A stretch of DNA of 64,000 nt from Lacipirellula limnantheis (GTDB taxonomy: Bacteria; Planctomycetota; Planctomycetia; Pirellulales; Lacipirellulaceae): the NCBI RefSeq assembly GCF_007746075.1, contig NZ_CP036339.1, positions 4,803,786-4,867,785 of the forward strand. The letters are read 5' to 3'. Positions 9,175 to 19,171 of this stretch are shown one piece after another. The notes under the pieces were generated by a model, which was not told the DNA's origin, made no database searches, and worked only from the letters and a program-made list of their open reading frames with translations. Position 1 is the stretch's first letter, and every line of letters starts with the position of its first letter. The position numbers were made by a program, and so were the translations under genes.

Positions 9175-10827
9175 ATGTTGACGCTACGCCTTCTCCTAAT
9201 CTTCGCGAGTTTGGTCGCCTCGGCGGCGGCAATCCGCGCGGACGAAGAACTCGGCCCCGTCGCACGCTGGCCGCTCGCCACCGACGCGCTCGATTCATCC
9301 GCCAACCACATCGACGCGATCAACCATGGCGTTGAATTCAAGGCTGACGGCACGGACGCCGCCGACCGGGCGGCGACATTCAGCGGCCGCGGCGCCCGCC
9401 TCGAGGTGACAGACGTCTCGAAACTTCAATTTGGCGACAAAGATTTCTCAGTCGCCTTGTGGGTCAACGCGAACTCCGGCACCGGCGGCGACCCTGGCGA
9501 CCTCGTCGCCATGTACGACGAACAAAGCCGCACCGGGTTCAACCTGTCGCTGCGAACTAGCACCGGCGTCACCAACAGCACGGCCAACGTTCGCCAGCTG
9601 CAGTTCGGCATCGACAACGGCTCCGAGCCCAAGTGGACCGACGAAGGTCGCCCCGGTAGCGCCATCCTTGCCTTCGCCCTGACGGTTCACGACGGCAACC
9701 TCTACGCCGGCGTCGGCGACAACGCCCCCGGCGCCGTCGGCCGCGTCTATCGCTTCGATGGCGCAGGCAAGTGGATCGACTGCGGCGCCCCCGATCAGTC
9801 GAACGCCGTCATGTCGCTCTGTGCTCACGACGGGCAGCTCTACGCAGCCTCCGGGCGTTATCGCTTCGCCGGCTCCTCGCTCACCGAGTCCGACAACGCC
9901 CGCCTCGGCGGCGGCGTCTTTCGATACGATGGCGGCACAAAGTGGACCGAAGTCGGCCGACTGCCCGGCGTCGAAGCGGTCGGCGGCATGGTCACTTACA
10001 ACGGCAAGCTCTATGCGTCGTCGCTCTATAAGCCAGCCGGCTTCTTCCGCTACGAATCCCCCGGCGTCTGGACCGCGCTTCCCGTTCCCGATGGCAAGCG
10101 CGTCGTCTCCCTGGCCGTGTTCGACGACCATCTATGGGCCGGCAGCTACGATGAAGGCCGGGTCTTCCGCTACAACGGCGACCAGTGGGAAGATCTGGGC
10201 CTGCTTGACGAGAACACACAGACCTATTCCTTCGCCGTTTATCAAGGTCGGCTCTGCGTCGGCACCTGGCCCAGCGGGCGCGTCTACCGCTGGAACGAGG
10301 GCCGTTGGGAAGATCTTGGGCGACTCGGCGAGGAGCTTGAGGTCATGGGCATGCTCGTCCACAACGGAAAGCTCTACGGCGGCTCGCTTCCCCTGGGCGC
10401 GGTCTATCGCCACGACGGCAACGGAGCATGGACAAAGACGGCCCAACTCGACGTGACTCCCGACGTAAGGTATCGGCGGGCGTGGACGATGGCCCAGTTC
10501 GACGGCCGCCTCTTCTGCAGCACGCTCCCCTCCGGCCGTATCCACGCGCTCGAAGCCGGCCCCTGCGTGACCTACGACCATGAACTCCCCGCCGGCTGGC
10601 AGCACGTCGCCGCCGTGAAGCGAGGCAACATCTTGCAGCTTCACGTGAACGGCGGGCGCGTCGCCGAATCCCGCCCGTTCGCCCCCGCTAAGTTCAACCT
10701 TGATAACGCGACGATGTTGCAGATCGGCGCCGGCCCCGGCGGCTACTTTCGCGGCGACCTTCGCGACGTGCGCCTCTATCCCCGTGCGTTGAGCGACAAA
10801 GAAATCACCGATCTCGCCAGCCCGTAG
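9175..10827 (+). CDS. Secreted LamG-fold protein with an internal beta-propeller-like insert
   Basis: 550 residues with a signal peptide (MLTLRLLLIFASLVASAAAIRA). Residues about 28-150 form the first part of a LamG/concanavalin-like jellyroll (VARWPLATDALDSSANH, KDFSVALWVN). Residues about 150-460 hold six or so repeats with GNLYAGV, GQLYAASG, GKLYASS, DHLWAGSY, GRLCVGTW and GKLYGGS strands plus FRYDG or YRFDG, typical of a beta-propeller or Kelch-like fold. The final 85 residues return to LamG (PAGWQHVAAVKRGNI, GDLRDVRLYPRALSDKEI). The propeller thus looks inserted into the jellyroll. Carbohydrate or protein binding outside the cytoplasm is inferred; no catalytic residues are recognised. It stands upstream of the DUF1549/1553 gene with a 365-bp gap. 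Confidence 0.75.
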   Translation: MLTLRLLLIFASLVASAAAIRADEELGPVARWPLATDALDSSANHIDAINHGVEFKADGTDAADRAATFSGRGARLEVTDVSKLQFGDKDFSVALWVNANSGTGGDPGDLVAMYDEQSRTGFNLSLRTSTGVTNSTANVRQLQFGIDNGSEPKWTDEGRPGSAILAFALTVHDGNLYAGVGDNAPGAVGRVYRFDGAGKWIDCGAPDQSNAVMSLCAHDGQLYAASGRYRFAGSSLTESDNARLGGGVFRYDGGTKWTEVGRLPGVEAVGGMVTYNGKLYASSLYKPAGFFRYESPGVWTALPVPDGKRVVSLAVFDDHLWAGSYDEGRVFRYNGDQWEDLGLLDENTQTYSFAVYQGRLCVGTWPSGRVYRWNEGRWEDLGRLGEELEVMGMLVHNGKLYGGSLPLGAVYRHDGNGAWTKTAQLDVTPDVRYRRAWTMAQFDGRLFCSTLPSGRIHALEAGPCVTYDHELPAGWQHVAAVKRGNILQLHVNGGRVAESRPFAPAKFNLDNATMLQIGAGPGGYFRGDLRDVRLYPRALSDKEITDLASP

Positions 10828-11192
10828 CGATGCGCCACCCAAATCGCCGCGTGCTACGCCTTGTCAACGTTTTTGGAATGGCGGTCACATCTCGAAAGAC
10901 CTACCTCGCGATCGAACGCCCCCGTGACGGGCGACCAGAGCCTAAGTTCCCTCTTTCGCCGGCAGACCGGCGCGCTATGCTCACATCGCGGGTCGCGCCT
11001 AGCCAGCGCACAAACGGCTGAAAATCAGCCGATCGCCATGCCAACGCTTGGGGAGCGAGGTTAAACTGTGTCAAACGGCCAGACCGGGCTATTGGTCGAC
11101 TCGTCACCGCTTGAACAAGTTCGGCTGGGAGCCTCCGCGCAACATCATCAGAGCGAAGCCGTTGGCGCTCCCGTCACCTCGGGCGAAGAAGG
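10828..11192. other. Intergenic, about 365 bp, no gene recognised
   Basis: Lies between the LamG gene and the cytochrome/DUF1549 gene. Short open frames here match nothing recognised. It may contain the promoter of the following gene pair. Confidence 0.4.
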
Positions 11193-13586
11193 ATGTCTCG
11201 TCGCCGCATCACGGTCGTAATTCGTCACGTTGCCATTTGGTTGGCGAGCGCACTGTGGGCGCTAGCCAACAGCGCCCGTGCCGGCGAGTCCTTGGACTTC
11301 TCCGCCGCGGACCTCGATTTTTTTGAGACTCGCATCCGTCCGGTCCTAGTCGCGCACTGTTACGAATGTCATTCAGCGACCGACGGTGCGCCGGAAGGAG
11401 GATTGCGGCTCGACAGCCGCAACGGCATCCTCGCGGGGGGCGATTCCGGACCGGCCGCCGTTCCAAACGAACCCGCCCAGAGTCTGCTCCTGCTGGCCCT
11501 GCGCGGCGAGACCGTCCAAATGCCGCCAGACGGCCGCCTGGCCGACGGCGTGATTGCGGACTTTGAGCGCTGGATTGCGATGGGGCTTCCCGATCCCCGA
11601 AAGGGCGACGACGAGCCGCTGCGTTCCAAAGTGGACCTTGAAGCCGGACGCCGACATTGGTGCTTTCAGCCCATCGAACGTCGCCCTCCGCCGCCGGTCG
11701 CCGACATCGGGTGGCCTTACGGCGACGTCGATCGCTTTCTGCTCGCTAGTCTAGATGCGCACCAACTCCATCCAGCTGACGACGCTGATCGCGGCGTCTG
11801 GCTTCGCCGCGTGACTTTCGATCTCATCGGCCTGCCGCCCACGCTGGAGGAGTTAGACGCCTTTCAACGCGACGCATCGACGCAAGCGTACGCACACGTC
11901 GTCGATCGGTTGCTTGCTTCGCCCCATTTCGGCGAACGTTGGGGACGTCACTGGCTTGACGTCGCAAGATTCGCGGAGTCTAGCGGCGGTGGACGTTCGA
12001 TCGTATTTGAGGATGCTTGGCGGTATCGCGACTACGTCATCGCCGCGTTCAACGACGACAAGCCGCTCGACGAATTCATAACCGAGCAGATAGCCGGCGA
12101 CTTGCTGCCGCATGCCGACGCTAATGAAGAGCGAGATCATCTTGTTGCCACCGGCTATCTACTGCTCGGAGCCCATAACTATGAGGAGCAGGACAAGCGT
12201 CAACTCGAAATGGACGTCGTCGATGAGCAAATCGACGCGATCAGCCGCGGTCTGCTCGGGATGACCGTCGCGTGCGCGCGGTGCCACGATCATAAGTTCG
12301 ACCCTGTGCCCACGACCGACTATTACGCCTTGGCCGGCATTTTCCGCAGTACCCAGGCATTGGAGCACGACAACGTGTCGAAATGGACGACGCGGCCCTT
12401 GCCGCTAGGGCCCGCCGACGCCGCCTCGCGCACCGGACACGAAGCCTCTTTGGCTGAAGCCGAGACGCGGCTCGCCGAGGCGCGAACTCGGCAAGGCTCT
12501 TCCGACGCAGCGACTGTCAAGATGCTCGAGCAGCGGATCGCTGAGCTGAAAAGCGCCGGCCCGCCGACTCCCGCCTGCATGGCGGTTCAAGATGCCCTCG
12601 CGATTGAAGATTGCAAGATCTGTGTTCGCGGCAACGTCCGACGACTCGGGCCGGCGATTCCGCGCGGCGTCTTGCAAGTCGCTCTCGTGGGCGCGCCCCC
12701 CCAGATGCCCGCTAATGCTAGCGGACGCCTGGAGCTGGCGCGGTGGATCGCGTCGCCGCAGAATCCCTTAACCGCACGCGTGTACGTAAACCGCGTTTGG
12801 CACTACGTTTTCGGGTCAGGCATTGTCCGCACGGTGGACAATTTTGGCACGACAGGCGAGCTGCCCTCGCATCCAGAGCTATTGGACGCGCTTGCTGGTC
12901 GCTTCATCGATGAGGGGTGGTTGACGAAGCGCCTCGTCCGCGAGCTGGTCCTCTCGCACACCTATCGACTCGCTAGTTCCGTCGCCGCCGATCACGCGAT
13001 CAGGGATCCGGAAAACCGTCTGTTGGGGAGGATGAATCGCCGCCGACTCGATCCGGAGTCGCTGCGCGATGCGATGCTGACCGCGGCCGGTACGATCGAC
13101 CTGCGCATGGGCGGTCCGAACATCCCGGCCGATGTCCTCGCCAAATCGAGCTCGACCAATCCGGCGGAGTACGGGTTCGTCTTCGCCGACGCGCGGCGCA
13201 GCGTATATACGCCGGCCTTTCGCAACTCCATGCACGAGTTATTTGAAGCGTTCGATTTCGCCGACCAAAATCGGTCCGTCGGCGTGCGCTCCGTCACCAC
13301 GACGGCGCCGCAGGCGTTGCTGTTGCTCAATAGTCCGTTCGTAATAGATCAGGCACGCGCCGCCGCCGAGCGCGCGCTGGCGGCCACACCGGAGCTTTCC
13401 GAATCGCAGCGCATCGAACGCGCTTTTCGCCAAACGCTCTTCCGGGGCCCCTCCCCAGGCGAGTTAGACGTCGCCATGGCTGCGGTTGGCGCTACTGACC
13501 AAAACAATCCAGAAGCCAAGCTCGAGGCGTGGCAAGGGTTGTATCAAGGTCTCTTCGGTTGCCTTGACTATCGCTACCTCGATTGA
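11193..13586 (+). CDS. Planctomycete cytochrome-c-like DUF1549/DUF1553 protein
   Basis: 797 residues, secreted (hydrophobic N-terminus ending near NSARAGES). A heme-binding planctomycete cytochrome domain carries CYECHS near residue 58, followed by GGLRLDSRNGILAGGDSGPA and VQMPPDGRL, typical of PSCyt1. DUF1549 begins around VDRFLLASLDAH and includes LRRVTFDLIGLPPT, FGERWGRHWLDVARFAESSG and the CARCHDHKFDPV motif, which could bind a second heme. DUF1553 (PSD1) covers the last 300 residues (LARWIASPQNPLTARVYVNR, DNFGTTGELPSHPELLD). These proteins are almost always followed by DUF1501, as here 62 bp downstream. The molecular role of the pair is not established; polymer breakdown in the periplasm is often proposed. 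The only start available has a purine-rich tract unusually close to the ATG. Confidence 0.9.
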   Translation: MSRRRITVVIRHVAIWLASALWALANSARAGESLDFSAADLDFFETRIRPVLVAHCYECHSATDGAPEGGLRLDSRNGILAGGDSGPAAVPNEPAQSLLLLALRGETVQMPPDGRLADGVIADFERWIAMGLPDPRKGDDEPLRSKVDLEAGRRHWCFQPIERRPPPPVADIGWPYGDVDRFLLASLDAHQLHPADDADRGVWLRRVTFDLIGLPPTLEELDAFQRDASTQAYAHVVDRLLASPHFGERWGRHWLDVARFAESSGGGRSIVFEDAWRYRDYVIAAFNDDKPLDEFITEQIAGDLLPHADANEERDHLVATGYLLLGAHNYEEQDKRQLEMDVVDEQIDAISRGLLGMTVACARCHDHKFDPVPTTDYYALAGIFRSTQALEHDNVSKWTTRPLPLGPADAASRTGHEASLAEAETRLAEARTRQGSSDAATVKMLEQRIAELKSAGPPTPACMAVQDALAIEDCKICVRGNVRRLGPAIPRGVLQVALVGAPPQMPANASGRLELARWIASPQNPLTARVYVNRVWHYVFGSGIVRTVDNFGTTGELPSHPELLDALAGRFIDEGWLTKRLVRELVLSHTYRLASSVAADHAIRDPENRLLGRMNRRRLDPESLRDAMLTAAGTIDLRMGGPNIPADVLAKSSSTNPAEYGFVFADARRSVYTPAFRNSMHELFEAFDFADQNRSVGVRSVTTTAPQALLLLNSPFVIDQARAAAERALAATPELSESQRIERAFRQTLFRGPSPGELDVAMAAVGATDQNNPEAKLEAWQGLYQGLFGCLDYRYLD

Positions 13587-13648
13587 AACGCGGCCACGAT
13601 CACTGGTAGGCTAATCGTTATCGTTGCTCACCCGGAAGTACGGCGGAT

Positions 13649-15076
13649 ATGAACGACTCGTGCGACGGCGCTTCGCCAAATCGACGGCAACTGCTGCGAC
13701 ACGCCGCCTGCGGCTTTGGCTCGGTGGCGCTAGCGGGAATGCTGGGCGCTGGCGCTGCTGCCGGGCCGCAGCGCGCAAGTACCACGCATTACGCCCCGCG
13801 CGCTAAGCGGATCATTTTCCTGTTTATGGCCGGCGGAGTCAGTCAAGTCGATAGCTTCGACTACAAACCTCTCTTGGAACGGGAGGATGGTCGAGTGCGG
13901 GACTTTAACGACGCCCGCAATGTCGCCCGCACGGGGCAGGGCGCCAAGTCGCGGGTGATGAAGTCGTTATGGAAGTTCCAACAGCACGGCGAATCGGGAA
14001 AATGGGCGTCTAGCTTATTCCCGGAGCTGTCACGGTGCGTGGATGATCTCTGCTTTCTGCACGGCATGCACACCGAAGGAGTAGCGCATGGCCCCGCCAC
14101 GTTGTTCCTGCACACCGGAGCCACCAATCTCATCCGCCCGTCGATCGGTTCATGGGTGACGTACGGTCTGGGAAGCGAGAACGATAACCTGCCTGCGTTC
14201 GTCGTACTAGCGCCATCGCTGGGCAACGGTGGCCCGCGCAACTATGGGAGCGCGTTTTTGCCCGCCGTTTATCAGGGCACGACGATCGGAAGAGCCGGCG
14301 CCGCGGCAAAAGACGCGCACATTCCTTATCTTCTCAACGGCGCCCGAACGGCGGCCGCGCAGCAACAACAGCTCGATCTGGTGCAGGCCTTGAATCGGGA
14401 GCAAATCAAGAATCGCCCTGGAGATAGCGAGTTAGCGGCGGTGATTGAGTCATATGAACTCGCCTATCGGATGCAGCGTCATGCCCCCGAAGCGCTTGAC
14501 CTTAGCCGTGAGTCGAAGGCGACGCTCGACCAATACGGCATTGGCGTTCCGGCGACCGACGACTACGGACGCCGCTGCCTGATGGCTCGCCGACTGGCCG
14601 AGGCGGGCGTTCGCTATATCCAGGTTAACTACACGGACAACTCCAACAATCCTCCCTGGGACCAGCATTCAGAGATGCCGAAGCACGCCGCTCATGCGGC
14701 GGCGGTGGACAAGCCGATCGCCGCGCTGCTGGCCGACCTTAAGCAACGCGGCCTGCTTGACGACACCCTCGTCTGGTGGGGCAGCGAATTTGGGCGCAAC
14801 CCGTTCGCCGAGAACAACGGCACCGGCCGAGACCATAATCCCAACGGCTTCACTGCGTGGCTAGCCGGCGGCGGGGTGAAGGCGGGATTCTCCTACGGCA
14901 GCACTGATGAATTTGGCCATGTAGCAGTCGCCCAAAAAGTCCACATGCACGACCTGCACGCGACGATTCTTCATCTCCTGGGGCTCGATCACCAGCGATT
15001 GACCTACCGCTACTCCGGACGTGATTTTCGCCTGACCGACGTAGCGGGTGACGTGAAGCACGAGATCTTCGCTTGA
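13649..15076 (+). CDS. DUF1501 family protein, Tat-exported
   Basis: 475 residues. The N-terminus carries a twin-arginine pattern (NRRQLLRHA) and a hydrophobic stretch (SVALAGMLGAGAAAG), indicating Tat export. The body matches DUF1501, related to the alkaline-phosphatase/sulfatase fold: IIFLFMAGGVSQVDSFDYKP at the start, SSLFPELSRCVDDLCFLHGMHTEG, SIGSWVTYGLGSEN, and near the end WGSEFGRNPFAENNGTGRDHNP with YGSTDEFG and HDLHATILHLLGLDH. It lies 62 bp after the DUF1549/1553 gene in the same direction, so the two are likely one transcription unit. This pairing is characteristic of Planctomycetes. Substrate unknown. Confidence 0.9.
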   Translation: MNDSCDGASPNRRQLLRHAACGFGSVALAGMLGAGAAAGPQRASTTHYAPRAKRIIFLFMAGGVSQVDSFDYKPLLEREDGRVRDFNDARNVARTGQGAKSRVMKSLWKFQQHGESGKWASSLFPELSRCVDDLCFLHGMHTEGVAHGPATLFLHTGATNLIRPSIGSWVTYGLGSENDNLPAFVVLAPSLGNGGPRNYGSAFLPAVYQGTTIGRAGAAAKDAHIPYLLNGARTAAAQQQQLDLVQALNREQIKNRPGDSELAAVIESYELAYRMQRHAPEALDLSRESKATLDQYGIGVPATDDYGRRCLMARRLAEAGVRYIQVNYTDNSNNPPWDQHSEMPKHAAHAAAVDKPIAALLADLKQRGLLDDTLVWWGSEFGRNPFAENNGTGRDHNPNGFTAWLAGGGVKAGFSYGSTDEFGHVAVAQKVHMHDLHATILHLLGLDHQRLTYRYSGRDFRLTDVAGDVKHEIFA

Positions 15077-15664
15077 CCGACAAGCGGCTGTCAGGGCAGC
15101 CCTCGTCTGGCAAGGCAGCGTGGTCTACCCGCGAAAGGCAGCGATTCGCGGCTCGGAACATACATTTTTCTAGACCGCTATATCCCCGGCGAGCCGGCCG
15201 CGAGTCATGGCGACGTCAAGGTGATGCGATCTCTTCTCGGCGATAAGCCAGTTCGGCTGATTTACATAACGCAGGAGGCAACGGGGAAGCGGAGCGTGAG
15301 CGGCGTCAGCGCCCCTTTCCGGACGCGAACATCGAACCGGTAAAGCCATTGATCGGGCCGGCTCTTAGGGCGCTGAGGCGAGCGTTCGGCGGCTTTTGAC
15401 GCCTCGTTCCGAATTTTGCTGCCGCGGCGCCGCCGGAAATGTCTGCCCGGCAATCGTCGGCCAGAAACACATGCGAGCCGCTAAGGGCACGTCCTCCGCG
15501 CCTTCGCTCGGTCGGATCATGAGCATTATGTAGGTAAAAAGCATTAATTGGGTCTGCTGTTCACTATGGGCCGGGTCTCCCCCCCGCCATTGATTGAAAG
15601 CCGCCAGCAGCGAGACCATGATGAGACTTTCCATTGAAATTGGTCAGCGAAAGCTCGTTTTCTT
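15077..15664. other. Intergenic, about 590 bp, no gene recognised
   Basis: Between the DUF1501 gene and the protease gene. A minus-strand frame of 89 codons (15365-15634) has a hydrophobic segment but no recognisable family or good ribosome binding site, and was not accepted. The stretch may contain the protease promoter. Confidence 0.45.
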
Positions 15665-17116
15665 ATGCGAATGCTCCTACTAACGGGCGGCGTCGGGTTA
15701 CTGCTGGCCTCGGCGGCATGGGCGGCGACCCCCGTGACCTACGATCTACGCACCGCGGGGCCAGGCGGCGCGAGCTGGATCACGCCCGTCAAATCACAGG
15801 GCAAGCTCTCCACCTGCTGGAGCTTTTCCACCGCGGCCGCCTTCCAAAGCAGCCTGCTCCGACAGGAGATCGTGACCGATCCCAATTCGCCGCTGGTGGA
15901 CCTTTCCGAGTGGCACGACGCCACGCACAACGGCTTCGATCACCCTGATTATGATCCGCCCTACAACGCGAAGGGGACCGGCGGTTCGCAGCGCTACACA
16001 ATCGCCTACTACACTCGCGGCCAGGGCGTGTGGAACATCGACTCGGCCACGGGTCCCCAAGTGGCCGGCGGCGGACCGGTGCTGGAATCACAGAGTCCGC
16101 TCAATGTGTATCCGACCATCGAGATGGAGCAGAAGCTCAACCTTCTCCCTTACGTTCCGCCGGCCGATCAGAAGCCCGCCTATGCACTCGACTGCGCCGA
16201 ATTCCTCTGGTGGGATGGCCTAGTCCCGGGTCAGCCTGTCATTCCACTGGACCAGCAGCTCGAGCGGATGAAGAACGCGGTGATCGACCACGGCGCTCTT
16301 TCGGTGGCCATGTACTACACGCCTTCCTCCTACAACGAAGCGACTCACACCTACTATTTCAGCGGGCCCTCGACCACCGCCACCGATCACTTGGTGACTG
16401 TGGCCGGCTGGGACGACAACCAGGTCGTGCCCGGCGCTCCCGAGCCAGGGGCCTGGTTAATTCAGAATAGCTGGGGTACGGAGTTCGGCGATCAAGGCTA
16501 CTTTTGGATCAGCTACCAAGACGCCCTGATTAACAAATTTCCGGCGACGTTGATTGGCGGCGACTTGCCGGCCGGCGCCAAGGTCTGGCAGAACCAGCTC
16601 CTGTATCCCTCGGCCCAAACAGGGCTGGCCCAGGGCGATGTTTCGGAGGCAGCCGCGGTGATTGCGGTGTCCGCTAATACTGTAGTTGAATCGCTCGGGC
16701 TCTACGCCGCCTATGCGTCACAACAGGCTGAAATCCGCGTCTACGACCATTGGGACGCCAACGGTCCGGCGGATCTGTTGGCGAGCTTCTCTCACTTTTT
16801 TGACCTGCCTGGCTACGCGCTGGTGGATCTACCGGCGGCCTTGCCGCGGGCGACCGACGGCAGTCTCGTGGTGACGGTCGACTACGGCAGTGAATTTGCA
16901 TCGCCGGTCCCTTTCGAGACCGTCGCCGACGCAGCGGCGGGGCGGTCCTATCTGCGCAATGCTCAGGGCGTCTGGGAAGACATGGCCACGTCAACGAGCG
17001 CGGGGGTTTTCGCCGTCAAGGTGATCACCACTCCGGAGCCGTCGGCCGCGTTGCTGGCTTGCCTCGCCGCGTTGGGGCTCGCTCGCCTGCGGGGAGGGCC
17101 CAGGTCACGCCATTAG
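15665..17116 (+). CDS. Secreted papain-like (C1A) cysteine protease with PEP-CTERM signal
   Basis: 483 residues. Signal peptide MRMLLLTGGVGLLLASAAWA. The papain catalytic set is complete: KSQGKLSTCWSFSTAAAFQS (oxyanion Gln and nucleophile Cys), DHLVTVAGWDDN (His) and WLIQNSWGTEFGDQGYFWIS (Asn). There is no long inhibitory propeptide, since the catalytic region begins soon after the signal. Residues about 310-455 form a beta-rich C-terminal domain like that found after bacterial C1A proteases with a lectin-like domain. The protein ends with TPEPSAALLACLAALGLARL and a basic tail, a PEP-CTERM signal. A surface-retained or secreted protease is inferred. It converges with the DUF1254 gene with only 47 bp between stops. 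Confidence 0.85.
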   Translation: MRMLLLTGGVGLLLASAAWAATPVTYDLRTAGPGGASWITPVKSQGKLSTCWSFSTAAAFQSSLLRQEIVTDPNSPLVDLSEWHDATHNGFDHPDYDPPYNAKGTGGSQRYTIAYYTRGQGVWNIDSATGPQVAGGGPVLESQSPLNVYPTIEMEQKLNLLPYVPPADQKPAYALDCAEFLWWDGLVPGQPVIPLDQQLERMKNAVIDHGALSVAMYYTPSSYNEATHTYYFSGPSTTATDHLVTVAGWDDNQVVPGAPEPGAWLIQNSWGTEFGDQGYFWISYQDALINKFPATLIGGDLPAGAKVWQNQLLYPSAQTGLAQGDVSEAAAVIAVSANTVVESLGLYAAYASQQAEIRVYDHWDANGPADLLASFSHFFDLPGYALVDLPAALPRATDGSLVVTVDYGSEFASPVPFETVADAAAGRSYLRNAQGVWEDMATSTSAGVFAVKVITTPEPSAALLACLAALGLARLRGGPRSRH

Positions 17117-17163
17117 GGCGAAGCGACGCGCGAGCGCCGTCCGCTTCGCCGGCGGTTCGTTTT

Positions 17164-18564
17164 CTACTTCACTTTGACGATCGCCGGCGGCTGCCACGTA
17201 CCTTCCCCGACCGGGAGGATAGACGGCGGCGTTGCCTGCGGCCAGTAAAGACGCAGGACGAGGTAGATGGGACCGTCGGGGGCAGGCAGCCAGTTCGCCT
17301 CCATGGCCGCTCCAGGCGATTCCCGTTGAATGTAGATCGTGAGCGAGCCGTCGGCGTTCTGCTTCATGCTCGGCAGCATTGGAGAATTGATCAGGTAGCG
17401 GTTCATAGGGTTCTTGATCAACAACTGCGTCTTGCCGTCGTACATCGTGACCGACCAGAACGCATCGACCGGCGGCAACTGTCCTGCCGGGAACGTGAGC
17501 GTGTATTGGTGCTTGCTGCCGTCGAGCGTCTCGCCGTTGGCCAGCGTTCTGGCCATCGGATACACCGCTTCGACCGTGTCGTTTCCATAGATGCCGCCGG
17601 TTGCTGCCGCGGCGCGGAGCAGCCAGTTGCCGTTGTAGAAGGCGCGGTCGCCGAACAGGTCGCCGGCTTTCCAACCGTTGATGGTCTTCATTTCGGTATC
17701 GAGATACTGCTTGATCTTCGCTTCGCCCTGTTTCATGCCCTCCGCCACCGCGGCCTTCAATTCGGGCGTTGCGCTCTTCATCGCGGCAGCGAGCTTTTCT
17801 AGCTTGGCGCGAATCGCCGCCTCTTCTGGACCCGCCGGCGCGAAGGGCAGCGAAAAAGCCAGATACTCCCAGAAGCGGGTCTTTGCCAGTTCGTTGTTGA
17901 TCGGGGGAAAATCGATCGCTGGGGCGGCGGGAGGCGCGGGTTTCTTGAGGTAAGCCGAGAGGGGCTGAATTTTATAGCCCGACTGCACCTTCACCACATT
18001 GGGCATGTCTTCCGGATTGAACAATTGCGTGCGATAGGCCGCCAATGAAAAGTGCGTGGACGAGTGGAACACCTCCTTGATGCCCGCCGGCGTCTCGCCA
18101 TTCCAACCCGGGCCGACCACCAAATAGGCTCCAGCTGCGGGGCCCGTGGCGCGCTGGCCGATGTAGCCGTAATTGAACGTGTTCCCGTCGCACAGCATCA
18201 CCGAGTAGTAACGCTCCTTGGGCACCGCCGGCACCGACAGCACCATTGGCTCCGCCCGCAGATCGAGCCACGCCAGGGAATACGGCGTGTCGCTGTTGGG
18301 CGTGACGATCGCAGTGTCCTCATAGGTGAAGACGCGCGCCTCGTTCTTTATCTGGTTGAACGGCGCCTTGTACTGACCCGAGTTCTTGTCCACCGCATAT
18401 TCATACATCACCGCGTAGTTCATCACGATCGGCAGACCGTAGATCAACCCTTCTTCGGCGATGGCTTGCGCTTCGGCGGGAGTGAGATCGGCGGCCCGGG
18501 CCGACGTGAACGAGCCAACCAATGCCATCGTGGACACAAGGACTTTCAGTAGGGTGGAATTCAT
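17164..18564 (-). CDS. DUF1254/DUF1214 domain protein, secreted
   Basis: 466 residues with a signal peptide (MNSTLLKVLVSTMALVGSFTSARA). The N-terminal half matches DUF1254: AEEGLIYGLPIVMNYAVMYEYAV, IVTPNSDTPYSLAWLDLRAEP, VPKERYYSVMLCDGNTFNYGYIG. The C-terminal half matches DUF1214: GNWLLRAAAATGGIYGNDTVEAVYP, HQYTLTFPAGQLPPVDAFWSVTMYD, NPMNRYLINSPML, IYIQRESPGAAMEANWLPAP. The combination is widespread in bacteria and remains functionally uncharacterised; no catalytic mechanism is claimed. It is monocistronic by context, with over 600 bp upstream before the next gene. Confidence 0.88.
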   Translation of the reverse strand: MNSTLLKVLVSTMALVGSFTSARAADLTPAEAQAIAEEGLIYGLPIVMNYAVMYEYAVDKNSGQYKAPFNQIKNEARVFTYEDTAIVTPNSDTPYSLAWLDLRAEPMVLSVPAVPKERYYSVMLCDGNTFNYGYIGQRATGPAAGAYLVVGPGWNGETPAGIKEVFHSSTHFSLAAYRTQLFNPEDMPNVVKVQSGYKIQPLSAYLKKPAPPAAPAIDFPPINNELAKTRFWEYLAFSLPFAPAGPEEAAIRAKLEKLAAAMKSATPELKAAVAEGMKQGEAKIKQYLDTEMKTINGWKAGDLFGDRAFYNGNWLLRAAAATGGIYGNDTVEAVYPMARTLANGETLDGSKHQYTLTFPAGQLPPVDAFWSVTMYDGKTQLLIKNPMNRYLINSPMLPSMKQNADGSLTIYIQRESPGAAMEANWLPAPDGPIYLVLRLYWPQATPPSILPVGEGTWQPPAIVKVK

Positions 18565-19171
18565 GAGGGCGTAGGTCCTTTCCCGGATTGAACGCGTCAG
18601 TGGCCGGCGAACTTGTTATTCGCCGCGCCATGTTCCAACGAGACCAGCTTATTTACCGAATCCGCGATCAGCTAGCTCCGAAAACGTCGCCTTGCTGATT
18701 GTACCCGGCGTTGAACATGTGCCTGCGAGCTGGCCTCAAACTTGTCGCTGCGGACAACGCGCCCATCCGAGAATCCTCGCCCGCACCGTACCAAAACGCA
18801 TGACGTCCGGTCGGGCAACTTCGCATGACCACGCCGTCCACGGGCTGCGCGTCCCAGCGGGAGCACTTGGATTCGCACGGGCGTCAGCGTCCTGCTCGGG
18901 CGACAAACGATGCGGACCGGCAGCGACGTCGGGTTCGATGGCCTCGGTTGCGGCTCGGTCCGATCGCCGGCGCATATCTGGCTCGCGGCGCTGCGTCGCT
19001 TGCTTGAAGTTTGGTCCAAAGCGGAACTTGGCCTGCAGCAGCTTATCGGAGCGAAGGAGGGTTCAGTCAAGATAGAGGACTCGCTGGCCGCCTGTTGACG
19101 GTCGCCAAGTGGCTTGGCGCCGACGACATCGAAGGTCGTTTCGCGTCGAAGTCCGGCGCTGCGGCAATCGC
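18565..19171. other. Intergenic, about 600 bp, no gene recognised
   Basis: Lies downstream of the RiPP transport genes and upstream of the DUF1254 gene. Several overlapping short frames on both strands (for example 18692-19075 and 18672-19070) are Arg/Ser-rich and look like shadow frames of GC-rich non-coding DNA. No terminator hairpin with a T-tract was identified. Confidence 0.45.

Noticed and set aside
15365..15634. 89-codon minus-strand gene with a hydrophobic segment
   Set aside because: No recognisable family, weak start region and Arg/Ser-rich end; not distinguishable from chance.
17059..17802. 247-codon plus-strand frame
   Set aside because: Antisense to the well-supported DUF1254/DUF1214 gene and Arg-rich, as expected for a shadow frame.
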